Source: Egibacteraceae bacterium
Lineage (GTDB): Bacteria; Actinomycetota; Nitriliruptoria; Euzebyales; Egibacteraceae
Direction: 5' to 3'
NCBI GenBank assembly: GCA_030447925.1
Contig: JAUJNX010000003.1
Location: 1-64,000 of the forward strand
DNA length: 64,000 nt
The notes beneath the pieces were generated by a model. The model made no database searches. It worked only from the letters and a program-made list of their open reading frames with translations, and was not told the DNA's origin. Below are positions 1 to 9,045 of the stretch, piece after piece. Position numbers and translations under genes: made by a program. How positions within the stretch are numbered: position 1 is the stretch's first letter; the number at the start of each line of letters is the position of its first letter.

Positions 1-332
1 AGACGACGCCACGCCCCCCCCCCCCCCCCCCCCCGCCCGCCCCCCCCCCGCCCCCCCCCCACCTCTCCCCCCACCTGCCCGCCGTCCGCCGCGCGCCGGC
101 TGCGGGGGCCCACCGGCGGGCCCCCCGGCCCGCCCCGCCCGTGCACCCGGGGGCGTTGGCCCCCGGCCCCCCCGGCCCCAACCTCGTGGTAGGAGGGATC
201 AATGAAGTCGGGACCGACCTTGGCCCCCGCCACCCGCCGCCCCCGCGCCGCTAGCGCGGCCATGAGCCCTGTGGCAACCGTGGTCTTGCCCACACCCGAC
301 TGGGTGCCTGCGATCACAACCCGGGCGGTCAC
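1..332 (-). CDS. cobB: cobyrinate a,c-diamide synthase, N-terminal part, runs off the window
   Basis: From GTG at 332 (minus) the translation begins [20 protein letters not shown] and continues through [14 protein letters not shown]. This is the P-loop and the KVGPDxIDP block of CobB/CbiA, the ATP- and glutamine-dependent enzyme that amidates carboxyls a and c of cobyrinate in the cytoplasm. After about residue 55 the sequence becomes almost pure G/C (positions 1-165) and no further family block can be read, so the rest is either outside the window or mis-assembled. The GTG overlaps the TGA of an unrecognised open frame (329-673). Cobalamin genes surround it, which supports the call. Confidence 0.7.
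   Translation of the reverse strand, partial: MTARVVIAGTQSGVGKTTVATGLMAALAARGRRVAGAKVGPDFIDPSYHEVGAGGAGGQRPRVHGRGGPGGPPVGPRSRRAADGGQVGGEVGGGRGGGGRGGGGGGAWRR
15..60. repeat. C-rich low-complexity tract at the window edge
   Basis: Almost uninterrupted C, broken by a few G, inside what should be cobB coding sequence. Such a tract has no plausible coding meaning and is most likely a contig-end or homopolymer artefact. Confidence 0.7.
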
Positions 333-819
333 GCCGCCCCCGTGGTCATCCCGGCCACCTCGGCCGGCAGTTTCTCCAGCCGCGAGGGTGTTCGGTTCCG
401 AGCCGCACCCGGCGGTAGGTCCACCTCCTGCCGCGACGATCCCCGCCGTGTGACGGCAACCACCGCCGCCATGCGTGGACCGGCATCTACACCTCGCCGG
501 TCCGGGCGGGGTAGGACCATCAGGGCGGGACCGTAAACGTCGACGACGTTCGTGCGTTGGCACCCTGCCATGCCATCGCCGTCCCAATCGGGGGATGGTC
601 GCTTCACACCTCGTCCGCCTCCATCGCTACGTGCTGAAACGCCTACTCCGCGTTCGGTAGCCCAGGGCACCACGACCTCATGGAGCGACGCCTTGGAGCT
701 TCCACCCGGGCGTCACAGGAGGCATGTAGGGCCCCACGACCGAACCTTACATGCCGGGCGGCGCCTGCACAGGTCGATGCGCCCCTGGCCGATGGCAACT
801 GGGACCATCTGCAACGAGA
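333..819. other. stretch without a recognisable gene
   Basis: Lies between the cobB start and the GNAT gene. An open frame on the minus strand (329-673) overlaps the cobB start by GTGA, but its product resembles nothing I know and is rich in Arg/Pro/Gly, as out-of-frame G+C-rich DNA usually is. No promoter, hairpin or RNA is evident. Confidence 0.4.
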
Positions 820-1341
820 CTATGTTGCCACCGTCTGGGTACGCGGCTGGCGCGCGTCACGCTCCAGCAGCAAGGATCTGCCGTAGTCGTCCGTGTACTC
901 ACCGACAATTCGGCATTGGTTGGCAGTGTAGAACTCGATCAGCCGTCCGTTGTCGGCATTGCAGTATCCTCTGAGGTACCGCCTGCCCTCGGAGCGGACG
1001 AAGGCACTGGCCCATGACAGGATGTTGGTCCCAATCCCCCGGCCGGCATGATCACGTCGCACTGCTACTCTATTGAGGTATCCGGCTGGCGGAAGTGTTG
1101 GAGTCTCCATGAGTGGATCACACCAGCTGATCGAGAAGGTCGCCACTGCCTCGTCCCCCAGCCAGCCCAGGAAGACGTCCGCTTCGGTGAAGTACGACTC
1201 GATATCCGACTCCCTGAAACGTGGAGGCCATTGTACGACACCCCTCGATGAGAGCCACTCCGCAGCCTCGTTCAGTATTCGAAGGATCATCGTGGCATCT
1301 TCTCGGGAAGCCACGGGACGGAAGTCAACTCTGCCGCTCAC
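820..1341 (-). CDS. GNAT-family N-acetyltransferase
   Basis: A 173-residue single-domain acyl-CoA-dependent N-acetyltransferase. The acetyl-CoA loop is visible as VRRDHAGRGIGTNILSWA (around residues 93-110), preceded by the beta-4 segment GYLNRVAV and followed by LRGYCNADNGRLIEFY and a C-terminal EYTDDYGRSLLL strand, the usual GNAT order and length. The acceptor cannot be told from sequence. It lies 33 bases downstream of the PduO-type adenosyltransferase on the same strand, so the two may be cotranscribed. A role in corrinoid metabolism is only suggested by position. Confidence 0.85.
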   Translation of the reverse strand: MSGRVDFRPVASREDATMILRILNEAAEWLSSRGVVQWPPRFRESDIESYFTEADVFLGWLGDEAVATFSISWCDPLMETPTLPPAGYLNRVAVRRDHAGRGIGTNILSWASAFVRSEGRRYLRGYCNADNGRLIEFYTANQCRIVGEYTDDYGRSLLLERDARQPRTQTVAT

Positions 1342-1374
1342 GCCAACATCCTCCTTCTGCTTTCGCGTCGGGCG

Positions 1375-1968
1375 TCAGGTGCGGCCCATTGTCCTCCTCG
1401 ACCACTCAACGTCACCGACGCCGTCCTCATGATTACAGTATCGCGCCGCTACGTACAACAAGTCGGAAAGCCTGTTGAGATAGGTCATGACGACGGAGCT
1501 CACCGTCTCCGCCTCATTGAGCTCCGCTGTGGCCCGTTCACTCCTCCTGCAGACAGCCCTCGCATGATGCAGCACTGCCGCCGCACGCGACCCGCCAGGC
1601 AGGACGAAGCTTCGGACGTCCGGCAACCGGGCTTGCAGGGAGTCGATAGCCCGCTCGAGCCTCGTGACATCGGCGTCCGATAGCCTAGGAAGATCATCTC
1701 CAGGATCGGCCCCGGGAGGCACCATGAGCTCGGTGCCCACCACGAACAGCACCGACTGCGCAGGCTTCACCACGTCGACGACAACGGACGGTAGCTGTTC
1801 GCACAGGGCGAGCCCGATAACCGTGTTGCACTCATCGACGGCACCGATCGCATGGACGCGCAGGGATCCCTTCCCAACCCTACGGTTCCTCCACAGACCT
1901 GTCTCCCCCTGATCACCAGTTCGCGTGTAGATTCTGATGACGATCACTTCCCATCGGTCGCATACCAT
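1375..1968 (-). CDS. pduO: PduO-type cob(I)alamin adenosyltransferase
   Basis: A 197-residue protein with the PduO/MMAB signatures: RIYTRTGDQGETGL near the N terminus (ATP binding), a DECN..IG segment, FVLPGGS, and LHHARAVCRRSER with the conserved Arg pair, then NRLSDLLYVAARY. It transfers the adenosyl group of ATP to cob(I)alamin or an earlier cob(I)inamide, in the cytoplasm. The family usually starts just before RIYTRTGD, so GTG at codon 8 is an alternative start, but no clear ribosome binding site decides. It is unrelated in fold to the two CobO-type enzymes also present, so the window has three genes for adenosylation. It follows cobK by 168 bases on the same strand. Confidence 0.93.
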   Translation of the reverse strand: MVCDRWEVIVIRIYTRTGDQGETGLWRNRRVGKGSLRVHAIGAVDECNTVIGLALCEQLPSVVVDVVKPAQSVLFVVGTELMVPPGADPGDDLPRLSDADVTRLERAIDSLQARLPDVRSFVLPGGSRAAAVLHHARAVCRRSERATAELNEAETVSSVVMTYLNRLSDLLYVAARYCNHEDGVGDVEWSRRTMGRT

Positions 1969-2136
1969 CAGCTCTGAGCGAGTACGTCGCGCTGGGGTCG
2001 GTGGCCCAAGGCCTACGACCTGCCGCGCTACAGGATGGTATGCGCCAGCGCAAACCGGGGTCGGGTCGTCCCCCTTCCCCCGGGCCGCCGCGATCTCCTG
2101 CGCCGGGCTCGGCTGGTGCGCCGACAGGCGGGGGAG

Positions 2137-2886
2137 CTACGCGTATCTGATGTGAGATGCCACCCAGCGCTCAGCGTCTTCGACAGTCGTCACCGCAGGC
2201 ACGCCAGAGGGCACCGGAGGTCGGGCGACGATTACAACGCTGACGCCGAGGCTCCGTGCAGCGGCGACCTTTGCCGCTGTCATCGATCCGCCACTGTCCT
2301 TGGTGACCAGCATCGTAACGGCGTGCTCCACCATCAACGTGTGCTCGGTCTCGATGGTGAAGGGTCCCCGGTCCAGCACCAGCGTCATCGACGGCGGAAG
2401 TGGACCCACCGGCGGGTTGATGCTCCGGACGATGTAGTGATGGGTGGCGTCGCCTGCGAAGCTGCTCACTGCTCGACGGCCGGCCGTGAGGAGCACTCGG
2501 CCCGGGGGTGCGAGTGCGACGGTCGCGGCAGCGGCCGCCATCGACCTGACCCATACCCAGTCGTCACCGACTTGTGGAGTCCAGCCCGGCCGGCGCAGGA
2601 CCAGCAGCGGGATCCGCAGTTGTGCCGCTGCCTGTGCCGCGGTCGCTGTGATCTGCTGAGCGAAGGGATGCGTGGCGTCCACCACTACGCCGAACCGCTC
2701 TTGGAGCAGGTACGAGACCAGTCCCTCGACGCCCCCGAAGCCACCGGTTCGCACCCGGCCCGGCGGCGGCGGTGAGTCGAGGACGACCCCTGCGAGGGAG
2801 GTGGTCACCGACAGCTCCCCGTGGGCGCATAGGCGGGCCGAAAGCAAGCGGGCCTCAAGGGTGCCGCCGAGCACGAGCACACGCAC
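2137..2886 (-). CDS. cobK: precorrin-6A reductase
   Basis: A 249-residue protein matching CobK/CbiJ, which uses NADPH to reduce the macrocycle of precorrin-6A in the aerobic cobalamin route. Visible signatures are VLVLGGTLEARLLSARL at the N terminus, VVDATHPFAQQITATA near residue 90, GRVLLTAGRRAVSSFA in the middle and TKDSGGSMTAAKVAAARSLG near the C terminus, in the normal order and at normal length. Downstream on the same strand come the PduO-type adenosyltransferase and the GNAT gene. Nothing regulatory is clear in its upstream region. Confidence 0.95.
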   Translation of the reverse strand: MRVLVLGGTLEARLLSARLCAHGELSVTTSLAGVVLDSPPPPGRVRTGGFGGVEGLVSYLLQERFGVVVDATHPFAQQITATAAQAAAQLRIPLLVLRRPGWTPQVGDDWVWVRSMAAAAATVALAPPGRVLLTAGRRAVSSFAGDATHHYIVRSINPPVGPLPPSMTLVLDRGPFTIETEHTLMVEHAVTMLVTKDSGGSMTAAKVAAARSLGVSVVIVARPPVPSGVPAVTTVEDAERWVASHIRYA

Positions 2887-3865
2887 CCGACCAGTATATG
2901 CGGGCCGGGCCGGGCCGAGACCACGAGCGCCGGATGGCCGATCACCGAGCTATCCCCCAGCGGCTGCAGCGATCAGCATCAAGCTCTGGGTGCCTCGGCG
3001 GCAACCAACCATAGGGGGTCAACGGGTAATGGCGCTCCCCGCAACTCAACGAGGAGGGCACGGCCCGCAACAGGCCGCCCCTGTCCGGCCCGCCGGCAGC
3101 CCTCGACCACGTCCCTCGACCGCACGTGCTTGCCGTCCGTTGCCGCTAATGCGCGCAGCACGACCACGGCCTCCGGCACGTCGTAGAGGCCCTCACGGGT
3201 CGCGCCCCACCCTGCCTTGTCTTACTGACTCTGCCCTGGCGCCTCCGCAGAGAGCGTTGGACGAGTGGTTCCGACCGCGCGACATGGGCGTCGGCCCCGT
3301 CTCGCATGCTCGTCACCAGCCCGACGCGCGGGGACCACCGCGCTCGCTTCCGCAGCTCCTGTTGCCGGCCCGCACGGTCTCCCATCTGGGCGCCCCGCCG
3401 GCCTGCCGTCTGCCTGGTTCACGCACCGGCCCCCGTGCTCGGGTCCGTCGCCTACGGTAACTAGGCGGCTGCTCATCAGGGATCACGAGAGCCAGCGAGT
3501 GCTTCCCTTGAGGAGTCACAGCCCGTGGCGGACCAGATCTGGAGGGAAAGGCATCGTGATCGTCGTCATCATGATGACGGCCAGTTGACCGAGTAACCGA
3601 GCGGATTCACGGGTTCAGCCGTCTGTAATGCGGGCAGCGACTGTTGTGTCTTGATTTTCTACCGGGGGTGTGTTCAACTGAGTGCGATGTACCGCGTCGG
3701 CGGAAGGACCAGCTGACGGACATCGTTGCCGTCCTTGCTGAGTCAGGGAAGCTGCCAACGCCTTGCGAGACCAGGGGGTCTTCGCCCCATGCCCAACGAG
3801 AACATCAGGTTTCGATGCCACTGCGCGCCGTTGGGCGTACGTGGTGACACGCGCCCCGCGGCTGA
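2887..3865. other. 979-base stretch without a convincing gene
   Basis: It separates divergent cobK (minus) and cobD (plus), so both promoters should lie here. Short open frames exist on both strands (for example 2979-3179 minus and 3222-3476 minus), but their products are Arg/Gly/Pro-rich and unrecognisable. A 16-base perfect palindrome is present at 3564-3579. I searched both strands for the cobalamin riboswitch core and did not find it. Confidence 0.5.
3564..3579. promoter_or_regulatory. 16-bp perfect palindrome, possible operator
   Basis: CGTCATCATGATGACG is its own reverse complement and lies in the cobK-cobD divergent intergenic stretch, about 290 bases before cobD. A regulator site is possible. 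A palindrome of this size is expected about once by chance in a window this long. Confidence 0.25.
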
Positions 3866-4894
3866 GTGACTATGGGTAGGGGGTTGGCGCCTCAGGCGAG
3901 AGCGACGCGCTGGTTGAGTTGCTCGCGCGGCTCCGCTGGGCGAGCGACTCAGACCATCGGGATACTGCTAGGCGTTCTGCTGGACTGGGTGATCGCCGAT
4001 CCGCCGCGGCGCCATCCCGTGACTCTGTTCGGAAAAGCAGCTAATCGCCTGGAGCAGGTAGTCTACAGGGACACCAAGGCCAGTGGCGTCGTGTATACGG
4101 CCGTCATTCTGACGGCAGTCGGGGTCCCTGCGTTCGCCCTCGAACGCCTCTTGCGCCGACTCCCGCTCGCCCACACCGCGTTCGTCGCCTGGGCGACGTG
4201 GGTTGCGCTGTGCGGCACGGAGTTGCGGCGTCGGGCCCGCGACATCATTAAGCCCGTAGAGAACGGCGACTTCTCGACAGCCCGGGTCAGGCTACCGATG
4301 CTCTTCTTCGGCCAGGCGCCGCTCATGAGGGATGACGACATTGTACAACGCACAGTGCGCACCGTGGCCGAGAACACACTGGACGCCGCCGTTGCACCGC
4401 TTCTCTGGACGGCGGCGGCTGGGGCGCCAGGCGCTCTCGTGTACCGCGCGATCAATACACTAGACGGCAAGGTCGGCTATCTGTCGGCCAGATACGTCAA
4501 CTTCGGCTGGGCGTCTGCTCGCCTCGATGATGTCGTGAACTGGGTGCCAGCGAGGTTCGCCAGTTGGGTAGGAGCGATCACCGCGCCGGTTGTCGGGGGA
4601 GCGCCGCAGGCCGCCCGGTTCGTTACGAAGCGCGATGCAGCGAACGACCTCAGTCCCAATTCCGGGCAGCTGTACGGAACATTCTCCGGCGCCCTCGGGA
4701 TTCGGATAGAGCGGCCTCACGTCGATCCCTCCAACCCCACGACCTTCAGTTTCGGGTCCGGCGCCCCGCCGGTCGCGAGCGATGCACGGAGGGCAGTAAG
4801 GCTGTCGGCCGCCATGTCCGCGGTCGCCGCGATCGTGTCGCTGAGCCTTCGTGCCGCCTACGACCATATAAGGGGGGAGGCACGTTGTTCCTGA
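3866..4894 (+). CDS. cobD: adenosylcobinamide-phosphate synthase, copy 1
   Basis: A CobD/CbiB membrane protein that joins aminopropanol (phosphate) to adenosylcobyric acid. Family blocks are IGILLGVLLDWVIADPPRRHPV, VAENTLDAAVAPLLW, NTLDGKVGYLS and LSPNSGQLYGTFSGALGIRI, with several hydrophobic membrane segments. The open frame starts at GTG 3866, but the conserved part begins about 30 residues later, so the true start may be further in. Its base composition is clearly less G+C-rich than the second cobD at 19.3-20.2 kb. It overlaps cobQ by about 10 bases, implying one operon. Confidence 0.93.
   Translation: MTMGRGLAPQARATRWLSCSRGSAGRATQTIGILLGVLLDWVIADPPRRHPVTLFGKAANRLEQVVYRDTKASGVVYTAVILTAVGVPAFALERLLRRLPLAHTAFVAWATWVALCGTELRRRARDIIKPVENGDFSTARVRLPMLFFGQAPLMRDDDIVQRTVRTVAENTLDAAVAPLLWTAAAGAPGALVYRAINTLDGKVGYLSARYVNFGWASARLDDVVNWVPARFASWVGAITAPVVGGAPQAARFVTKRDAANDLSPNSGQLYGTFSGALGIRIERPHVDPSNPTTFSFGSGAPPVASDARRAVRLSAAMSAVAAIVSLSLRAAYDHIRGEARCS
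4871..4880 (+). promoter_or_regulatory. strong Shine-Dalgarno that sets the cobQ start
   Basis: AGGGGGGAGG ends four bases before a TTG at 4885 inside the 3' end of cobD. No ATG or GTG is nearby in the cobQ frame, so this site argues for a TTG start and for an N-terminal extension on CobQ. Confidence 0.6.
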
Positions 4895-7032
4895 GATCGC
4901 CCCGTCTGTGTCTGTTGGCCAAAGACGACGAGACTAGCCTACGGGCCGCCCTCACCCTGACGGCGGAGCTGATTGAGTGGGACATCGACGCCGTCGTCTG
5001 GCGGCTCCCGCAGGCTTGGCGAACAGGATCGTCGGTCGGACACGGCCCAACCGACGTACAGGACGTCGGCTCGGTGGAGTCACTGATTCGCTTAACTCCT
5101 GTCGAGGACCCCACGTACCTGCAGAACGGCGGTGACGTCACGATCCTTATCGGCGGTGACGTTCGAGTGACGGATGCGGGCGAGCACGCGAGCCGACAGT
5201 TCCGGACATGGGCGCTTGGAACCAAGACTCCTGTGGTCTGGGTGACCACGGGGGAGGCCCAGGCGTCCGGAATGCCCCCGGACGGGAATCCGTGGATCGC
5301 TGGCAGTCTGCGTCTCGAGGTCGAGACGAAGCCCGCGGGGACTGGGGCGACCACCACCGCCTCGCCAGCGAGCCCGCCGACGGGAGATCCTGTAGATACT
5401 TATGTCGTTGGCGGTACTGTCCGCTCGCTCAGCAGCCTGCTGACGATCGCCGGCCGCGCACTGTTCCTTGCTTCCCCCAATGCGTGGGGCGGGGCCGCGA
5501 GGGAAGCCTACCGTCCACTGCCAGCGAACGGCTCTCGGACTACCCGGCACCCGAAGACGACCAACCCGAGAACGACCAAGAGGGCAAGGGGCCGCGCCCT
5601 CATGGTCGCTGGGACGCACAGCAACGCCGGCAAGACGTTCATCACGACCTTGCTGGCGCGGTACTTCGCTATGCGTGGTCTAGCCGTAGCACCGTTTAAG
5701 GGCCAGAACATGTCGAACAACGCCAGAATCGTGAGTGGAGGCGAGATCGGTGTTGCGCAGTACCTGCAGGCGCAGGCGGCAGGGGTCCAGCCGGACGTCC
5801 GGATGAATCCCGTACTGATCAAGCCTCACACGGCGGGGAGCCAGGTCATCGTAATGGGGAAGCCCTGGCCCGATGTTTCCTCACTGCCCTGGCGCATACG
5901 CAAACCCATCGTGTGGGATCAGGTGCGCATGGCCTTGAGGAGCTTGCTCGGGACACATGACCTCGTCCTGATCGAGGGTGCGGGAAGTCCCGCTGAAGTG
6001 CACCTCTACCGCAACGATATCGTGAACATGCGCGTGGCCGCTGAGGCGGATGCTAGCGTCGTCCTAGTGACCGATGCTGGCAGAGGAGGAGCCATTGCGC
6101 ATGTCCTGGGGACCTGGCAGCTGCTCCCGCCTCGCGACCGGGGCCGCCTCCGCGGTTATATCTTCAACCGATTCTATCCCGGTGGGAACCCCGCGCTGTT
6201 CGACGCCGGTATCAGGTTTCTCGAGGAGGCGACCGGTGTGCCTTCGCTCGGTGTCCTTCCAGAGCTAGCACATGGCCTCCCCGACGAAGACCGATACGGC
6301 CTGCAGGCGACTGACCTCCCCGCCTCCAGGTTCGTCGTGGCCGTCGTGGCGTACCCCTTCATGTCGAACTTTGACGAGTTCGCCCCGCTCAAGCAGATGG
6401 AGGGCGTAGCCGTGAAGTGGGCTCAGGATCCGAATGACCTACGAGGGGCCGACCTGATCATCCTGCCAGGTTCGAGGGACGTCGGCGCCGACCTCTCCTG
6501 GATGAAGCGACGTGGTATGGACGCCGCCGTCGTATCGGCCGGCAACTCGAATCGGAGAGTCCTGGGGATCTGTGGAGGGCTGCAGATCCTTGGACTCCAT
6601 TTCCACGACGAGACAGGTGTGGAGGGCTCCGGGAACGGGCTGGGGTTGCTGCCCCTGACGACGCAGCACAAGGCGGATAAGATCCAGCGCATGACGGTAT
6701 GCTCGTTCGCGGACTTGCCGACTACATGGCAAGCCCTGGAAGGCTTGTCGTTCAAGGGCTATGAGATCCGCCATGGTCGAAGCGCTCCGAGCGGCGCCCA
6801 CAAGGACGCCGAAGACTTGGCCGAGGTTCTACCTGGAGGACTGGGCTTCGCGCGAAACAACGTTCTCGGCGTCTATGCCCACGGGATGCTTGAGGACGAA
6901 TGCGTTGCTCGTGCGCTTGTAGGCGGAGAACGTGAGGCTCGCACAACGCCCCTCCCTACCCTGGACCAGCTCGTAGATCGACTCAGGGAGCACGTTGACA
7001 TGACGGCTCTAGAGGAGCTCGTCATGGACTAG
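4885..7032 (+). CDS. cobQ: cobyric acid synthase with an extra N-terminal domain, copy 1
   Basis: Residues from about 235 onward are a complete CobQ: P-loop [46 protein letters not shown], the amidotransferase nucleophile segment LGICGGLQILG, and the catalytic His segment VYAHGML. It amidates carboxyls b, d, e and g of adenosylcobyrinate diamide using glutamine and ATP. Before it lie about 235 residues not normal for CobQ, with strand-like VTILIGGDVRVTDAGEHAS and TPVVWVTTGEAQASG, joined by a Thr/Arg/Pro-rich linker. The frame is open throughout, so a fusion is likely, but a lost stop between two genes cannot be excluded. Start chosen at TTG 4885 because of the preceding Shine-Dalgarno. Confidence 0.92.
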   Translation: MFLRSPRLCLLAKDDETSLRAALTLTAELIEWDIDAVVWRLPQAWRTGSSVGHGPTDVQDVGSVESLIRLTPVEDPTYLQNGGDVTILIGGDVRVTDAGEHASRQFRTWALGTKTPVVWVTTGEAQASGMPPDGNPWIAGSLRLEVETKPAGTGATTTASPASPPTGDPVDTYVVGGTVRSLSSLLTIAGRALFLASPNAWGGAAREAYRPLPANGSRTTRHPKTTNPRTTKRARGRALMVAGTHSNAGKTFITTLLARYFAMRGLAVAPFKGQNMSNNARIVSGGEIGVAQYLQAQAAGVQPDVRMNPVLIKPHTAGSQVIVMGKPWPDVSSLPWRIRKPIVWDQVRMALRSLLGTHDLVLIEGAGSPAEVHLYRNDIVNMRVAAEADASVVLVTDAGRGGAIAHVLGTWQLLPPRDRGRLRGYIFNRFYPGGNPALFDAGIRFLEEATGVPSLGVLPELAHGLPDEDRYGLQATDLPASRFVVAVVAYPFMSNFDEFAPLKQMEGVAVKWAQDPNDLRGADLIILPGSRDVGADLSWMKRRGMDAAVVSAGNSNRRVLGICGGLQILGLHFHDETGVEGSGNGLGLLPLTTQHKADKIQRMTVCSFADLPTTWQALEGLSFKGYEIRHGRSAPSGAHKDAEDLAEVLPGGLGFARNNVLGVYAHGMLEDECVARALVGGEREARTTPLPTLDQLVDRLREHVDMTALEELVMD

Positions 7033-7045
7033 CCCGTTGTTCGTC

Positions 7046-7076
7046 CCCGTACCGTCGCAGACTCAAGGGGTACGGG
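7046..7076 (+). terminator. hairpin after cobQ, weak terminator candidate
   Basis: CCCGTACC (7046-7053) pairs with GGTACGGG (7069-7076) across a 15-base loop, just after the cobQ stop. There is no T-run after it, so it could equally be a structured leader of cobI. Confidence 0.35.
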
Positions 7077-7275
7077 CTTCCCGGAACAGCATCGCACGAT
7101 CCAGGCTTGTTGACGTGGATCGGCCTGGCGGAGGGAACAGGTGCACGCTCATGTACTTAGACCGACCTGCCAATCAAGGTGCCGCGTTGGGCAGTTGGAG
7201 TCGTCGGTGTCGTGACGAGCATCCGCATGTTGAGGCTGATCCATCTGCGGCCGGCACACCTCTGGCAACGCAGCG

Positions 7276-8010
7276 ATGACGGCAGTGCTGATCGGGGTAG
7301 GGGTGGGGCCCGGCGACCCCGAGCTCATGACGCTACGGGCCCTCCGGATCCTGCGGGAGTCGGACACTGTCGTGGTTCCGGTCATGGAGGGGGGAGGAAG
7401 CGGTTACGCGGAGGAGGTGGTCAAGGCTTGGGTGGATGGCAGCAAGGTGGTGCGGGTGGGCTTCGCCTTGGACGATCGCGGAGGAGTCACCGATCGGCGA
7501 CTGCAGGCGTGGGATCGCGCTGCGCGTATCGTCGTCGAGGCGTTCGAGGGAGGAGACGAGACGATCGCCTTCGCAACGCTAGGCGATCCGAACGTGTACT
7601 CGACCTTCACGTACCTCTCCCAGACGGTCCGGCGGATGCAGCCGCATGTAGAGGTCCAAACGGTCCCCGGGATCACCGCCATGCAGGATCTCGCAGCTCG
7701 AAGTGGCGTCGTGCTGTGTGAGGGGAAAGAGACGGTGACACTGCTGCCGGGCACCGCAGGGCTGGATGCGGTAGAGGCTGCCCTGGACCGTCCCGGGACC
7801 GTCGTCGCCTACAAGGGGTGGCGGATGTTGCCGCAGCTGACTGAAGCGCTTCGTCGCCGCGGACGCCTCGATGATGCAGTAGTTGGCAGCAAACTGGGGC
7901 TCGCGGATGAGTGCGTAACCCCGGCGAGCGAAGCAGCACTCCACCCCATGGAATACCTCGCGACGCTTCTCGCTCCAGCTCGCCGGCAACGACGAGGAGG
8001 CAAGCTGTAG
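7276..8010 (+). CDS. cobI: precorrin-2 C20-methyltransferase
   Basis: A 244-residue tetrapyrrole methylase. IGVGVGPGDPELMTLRALR at the N terminus is the SAM/precorrin-binding glycine loop, and FATLGDPNVYSTFTYL and VQTVPGITAMQDLAAR are the CobI/CbiL-type middle motifs. It methylates C20 of precorrin-2 with S-adenosylmethionine, the first committed step of the corrin branch. It begins a plus-strand run cobI-cobM-cbiX and ends with a one-base overlap with cobM. The 243 bases between cobQ and cobI hold a hairpin and no other gene. Confidence 0.95.
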   Translation: MTAVLIGVGVGPGDPELMTLRALRILRESDTVVVPVMEGGGSGYAEEVVKAWVDGSKVVRVGFALDDRGGVTDRRLQAWDRAARIVVEAFEGGDETIAFATLGDPNVYSTFTYLSQTVRRMQPHVEVQTVPGITAMQDLAARSGVVLCEGKETVTLLPGTAGLDAVEAALDRPGTVVAYKGWRMLPQLTEALRRRGRLDDAVVGSKLGLADECVTPASEAALHPMEYLATLLAPARRQRRGGKL

Positions 8011-8957
8011 TGAGCCAGACGGGCCAATCGACGACGCAACCGATCGATGACCGGAACCGGGTGCTCGAGGACCCCAAGGGCAAGGTTTGGTTTGTAGGTG
8101 CAGGTCCGGGTGCGGCGGACCTACTCACCATCCGAGCCGCCGAGGTGATCGCCCGTGCCGACGTGGTGGTCTGGGCGGCGAGCCTGGTCCACCCGGACGT
8201 GCTGAGGCACGCCCGTCCCGGTGCGAAAATCGTCGACTCGTCGCAGCTACCGCTGGAGGGGATGCTGCCGCTGTTGCGGCGGGCTGCGGATGACGTGCTC
8301 AATCTGGCCCGAATCCACTCCGGCGACCCGGCGCTCTGGGGCGCCATCCAGGAGCAGATCGATCTGTGCACGGACCTCGGGCTCGACGTGGAGATCGTCC
8401 CCGGAGTCTCGTCGTTTACGGCAGTAGCGGCGATCGCCCAGCGCGAGCTCACGATCCCCCAGGTAGCCCAGTCCGTGATACTCACACGCTTGGAGGGAGG
8501 CAAGACCCCATCGCCACCCGGTGAGAAGGTGCGTGACTTCGCGCGCCACGGGACCACCATGGCCGTCTTCCTGTCGGCGGCGAGATCAGGACAACTGCAA
8601 GCCGAGCTGCTCGCAGGTGGCTATCCCCCCGACACACCGGTCATCATTGCCTATCAGGCCACCTGGCCTGACGAGCTAGTAATCCACTGCTCGGTCGGCA
8701 CGATCGAGGCGGCGATGAAAGCGCACCGACTGTGGAAGCACACGCTGTTCCTGATCGGGCCTGCACTCAATGCTCGAGGAACGCGGTCGCACCTGTACAA
8801 CCCTGGCCACTTTCATGGCTTCCGCAAGGCTGATCCAAAGGCACGACGCGATCTCCGTCACTCGTCGCCTTCCCAGGCCCTGGAGGCGGCCGTCCCGGAG
8901 GAGAACACACGTCCCGAGGACGCAGAACCTTCCTCGCCGATACATAGAAAGCCGTGA
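8010..8957 (+). CDS. cobM: precorrin-4 C11-methyltransferase
   Basis: A tetrapyrrole methylase recognised by VWFVGAGPGAADLLTIRAAE, the segment VVWAASLVHPDVL, SGDPALWGAIQEQ and IVPGVSSFTAVAAIAQRELT, all CobM/CbiF hallmarks. It methylates C11 of precorrin-4. I place the start at GTG 8010, overlapping the cobI stop and preceded by GAGGAGG about ten bases upstream. A longer open frame exists but runs inside cobI. The C-terminal 50 residues after HFHGF are basic and Pro/Glu-rich and are probably a poorly conserved tail. Confidence 0.95.
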   Translation: MSQTGQSTTQPIDDRNRVLEDPKGKVWFVGAGPGAADLLTIRAAEVIARADVVVWAASLVHPDVLRHARPGAKIVDSSQLPLEGMLPLLRRAADDVLNLARIHSGDPALWGAIQEQIDLCTDLGLDVEIVPGVSSFTAVAAIAQRELTIPQVAQSVILTRLEGGKTPSPPGEKVRDFARHGTTMAVFLSAARSGQLQAELLAGGYPPDTPVIIAYQATWPDELVIHCSVGTIEAAMKAHRLWKHTLFLIGPALNARGTRSHLYNPGHFHGFRKADPKARRDLRHSSPSQALEAAVPEENTRPEDAEPSSPIHRKP

Positions 8958-9045
8958 TCCTCTCGGACGCCATGTTGTTTCCATCGCGCGCCGCCGCAGG
9001 AAGGCGGCAACGCGTTCTGTCCTCGTGCACCCGCAACGGGAGAAC

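Noticed and set aside
329-673. 114-codon frame ending at the cobB start
   Set aside because: It overlaps cobB by GTGA like a real neighbour, but the product is Arg/Pro-rich without any recognisable motif, so I left it unassigned.
1969-2136. Possible cobalamin riboswitch, because of GGCCTACGACCTGCC
   Set aside because: Only the last eight bases match a B12 box and none of the conserved aptamer core is present on either strand.
7033-7275. Possible cobalamin riboswitch before cobI, because of AGACCGACCTGCC
   Set aside because: The GCCGGTG...TCCGG and CCCGCCACTG elements seen in the real riboswitch at 21.8 kb are missing.
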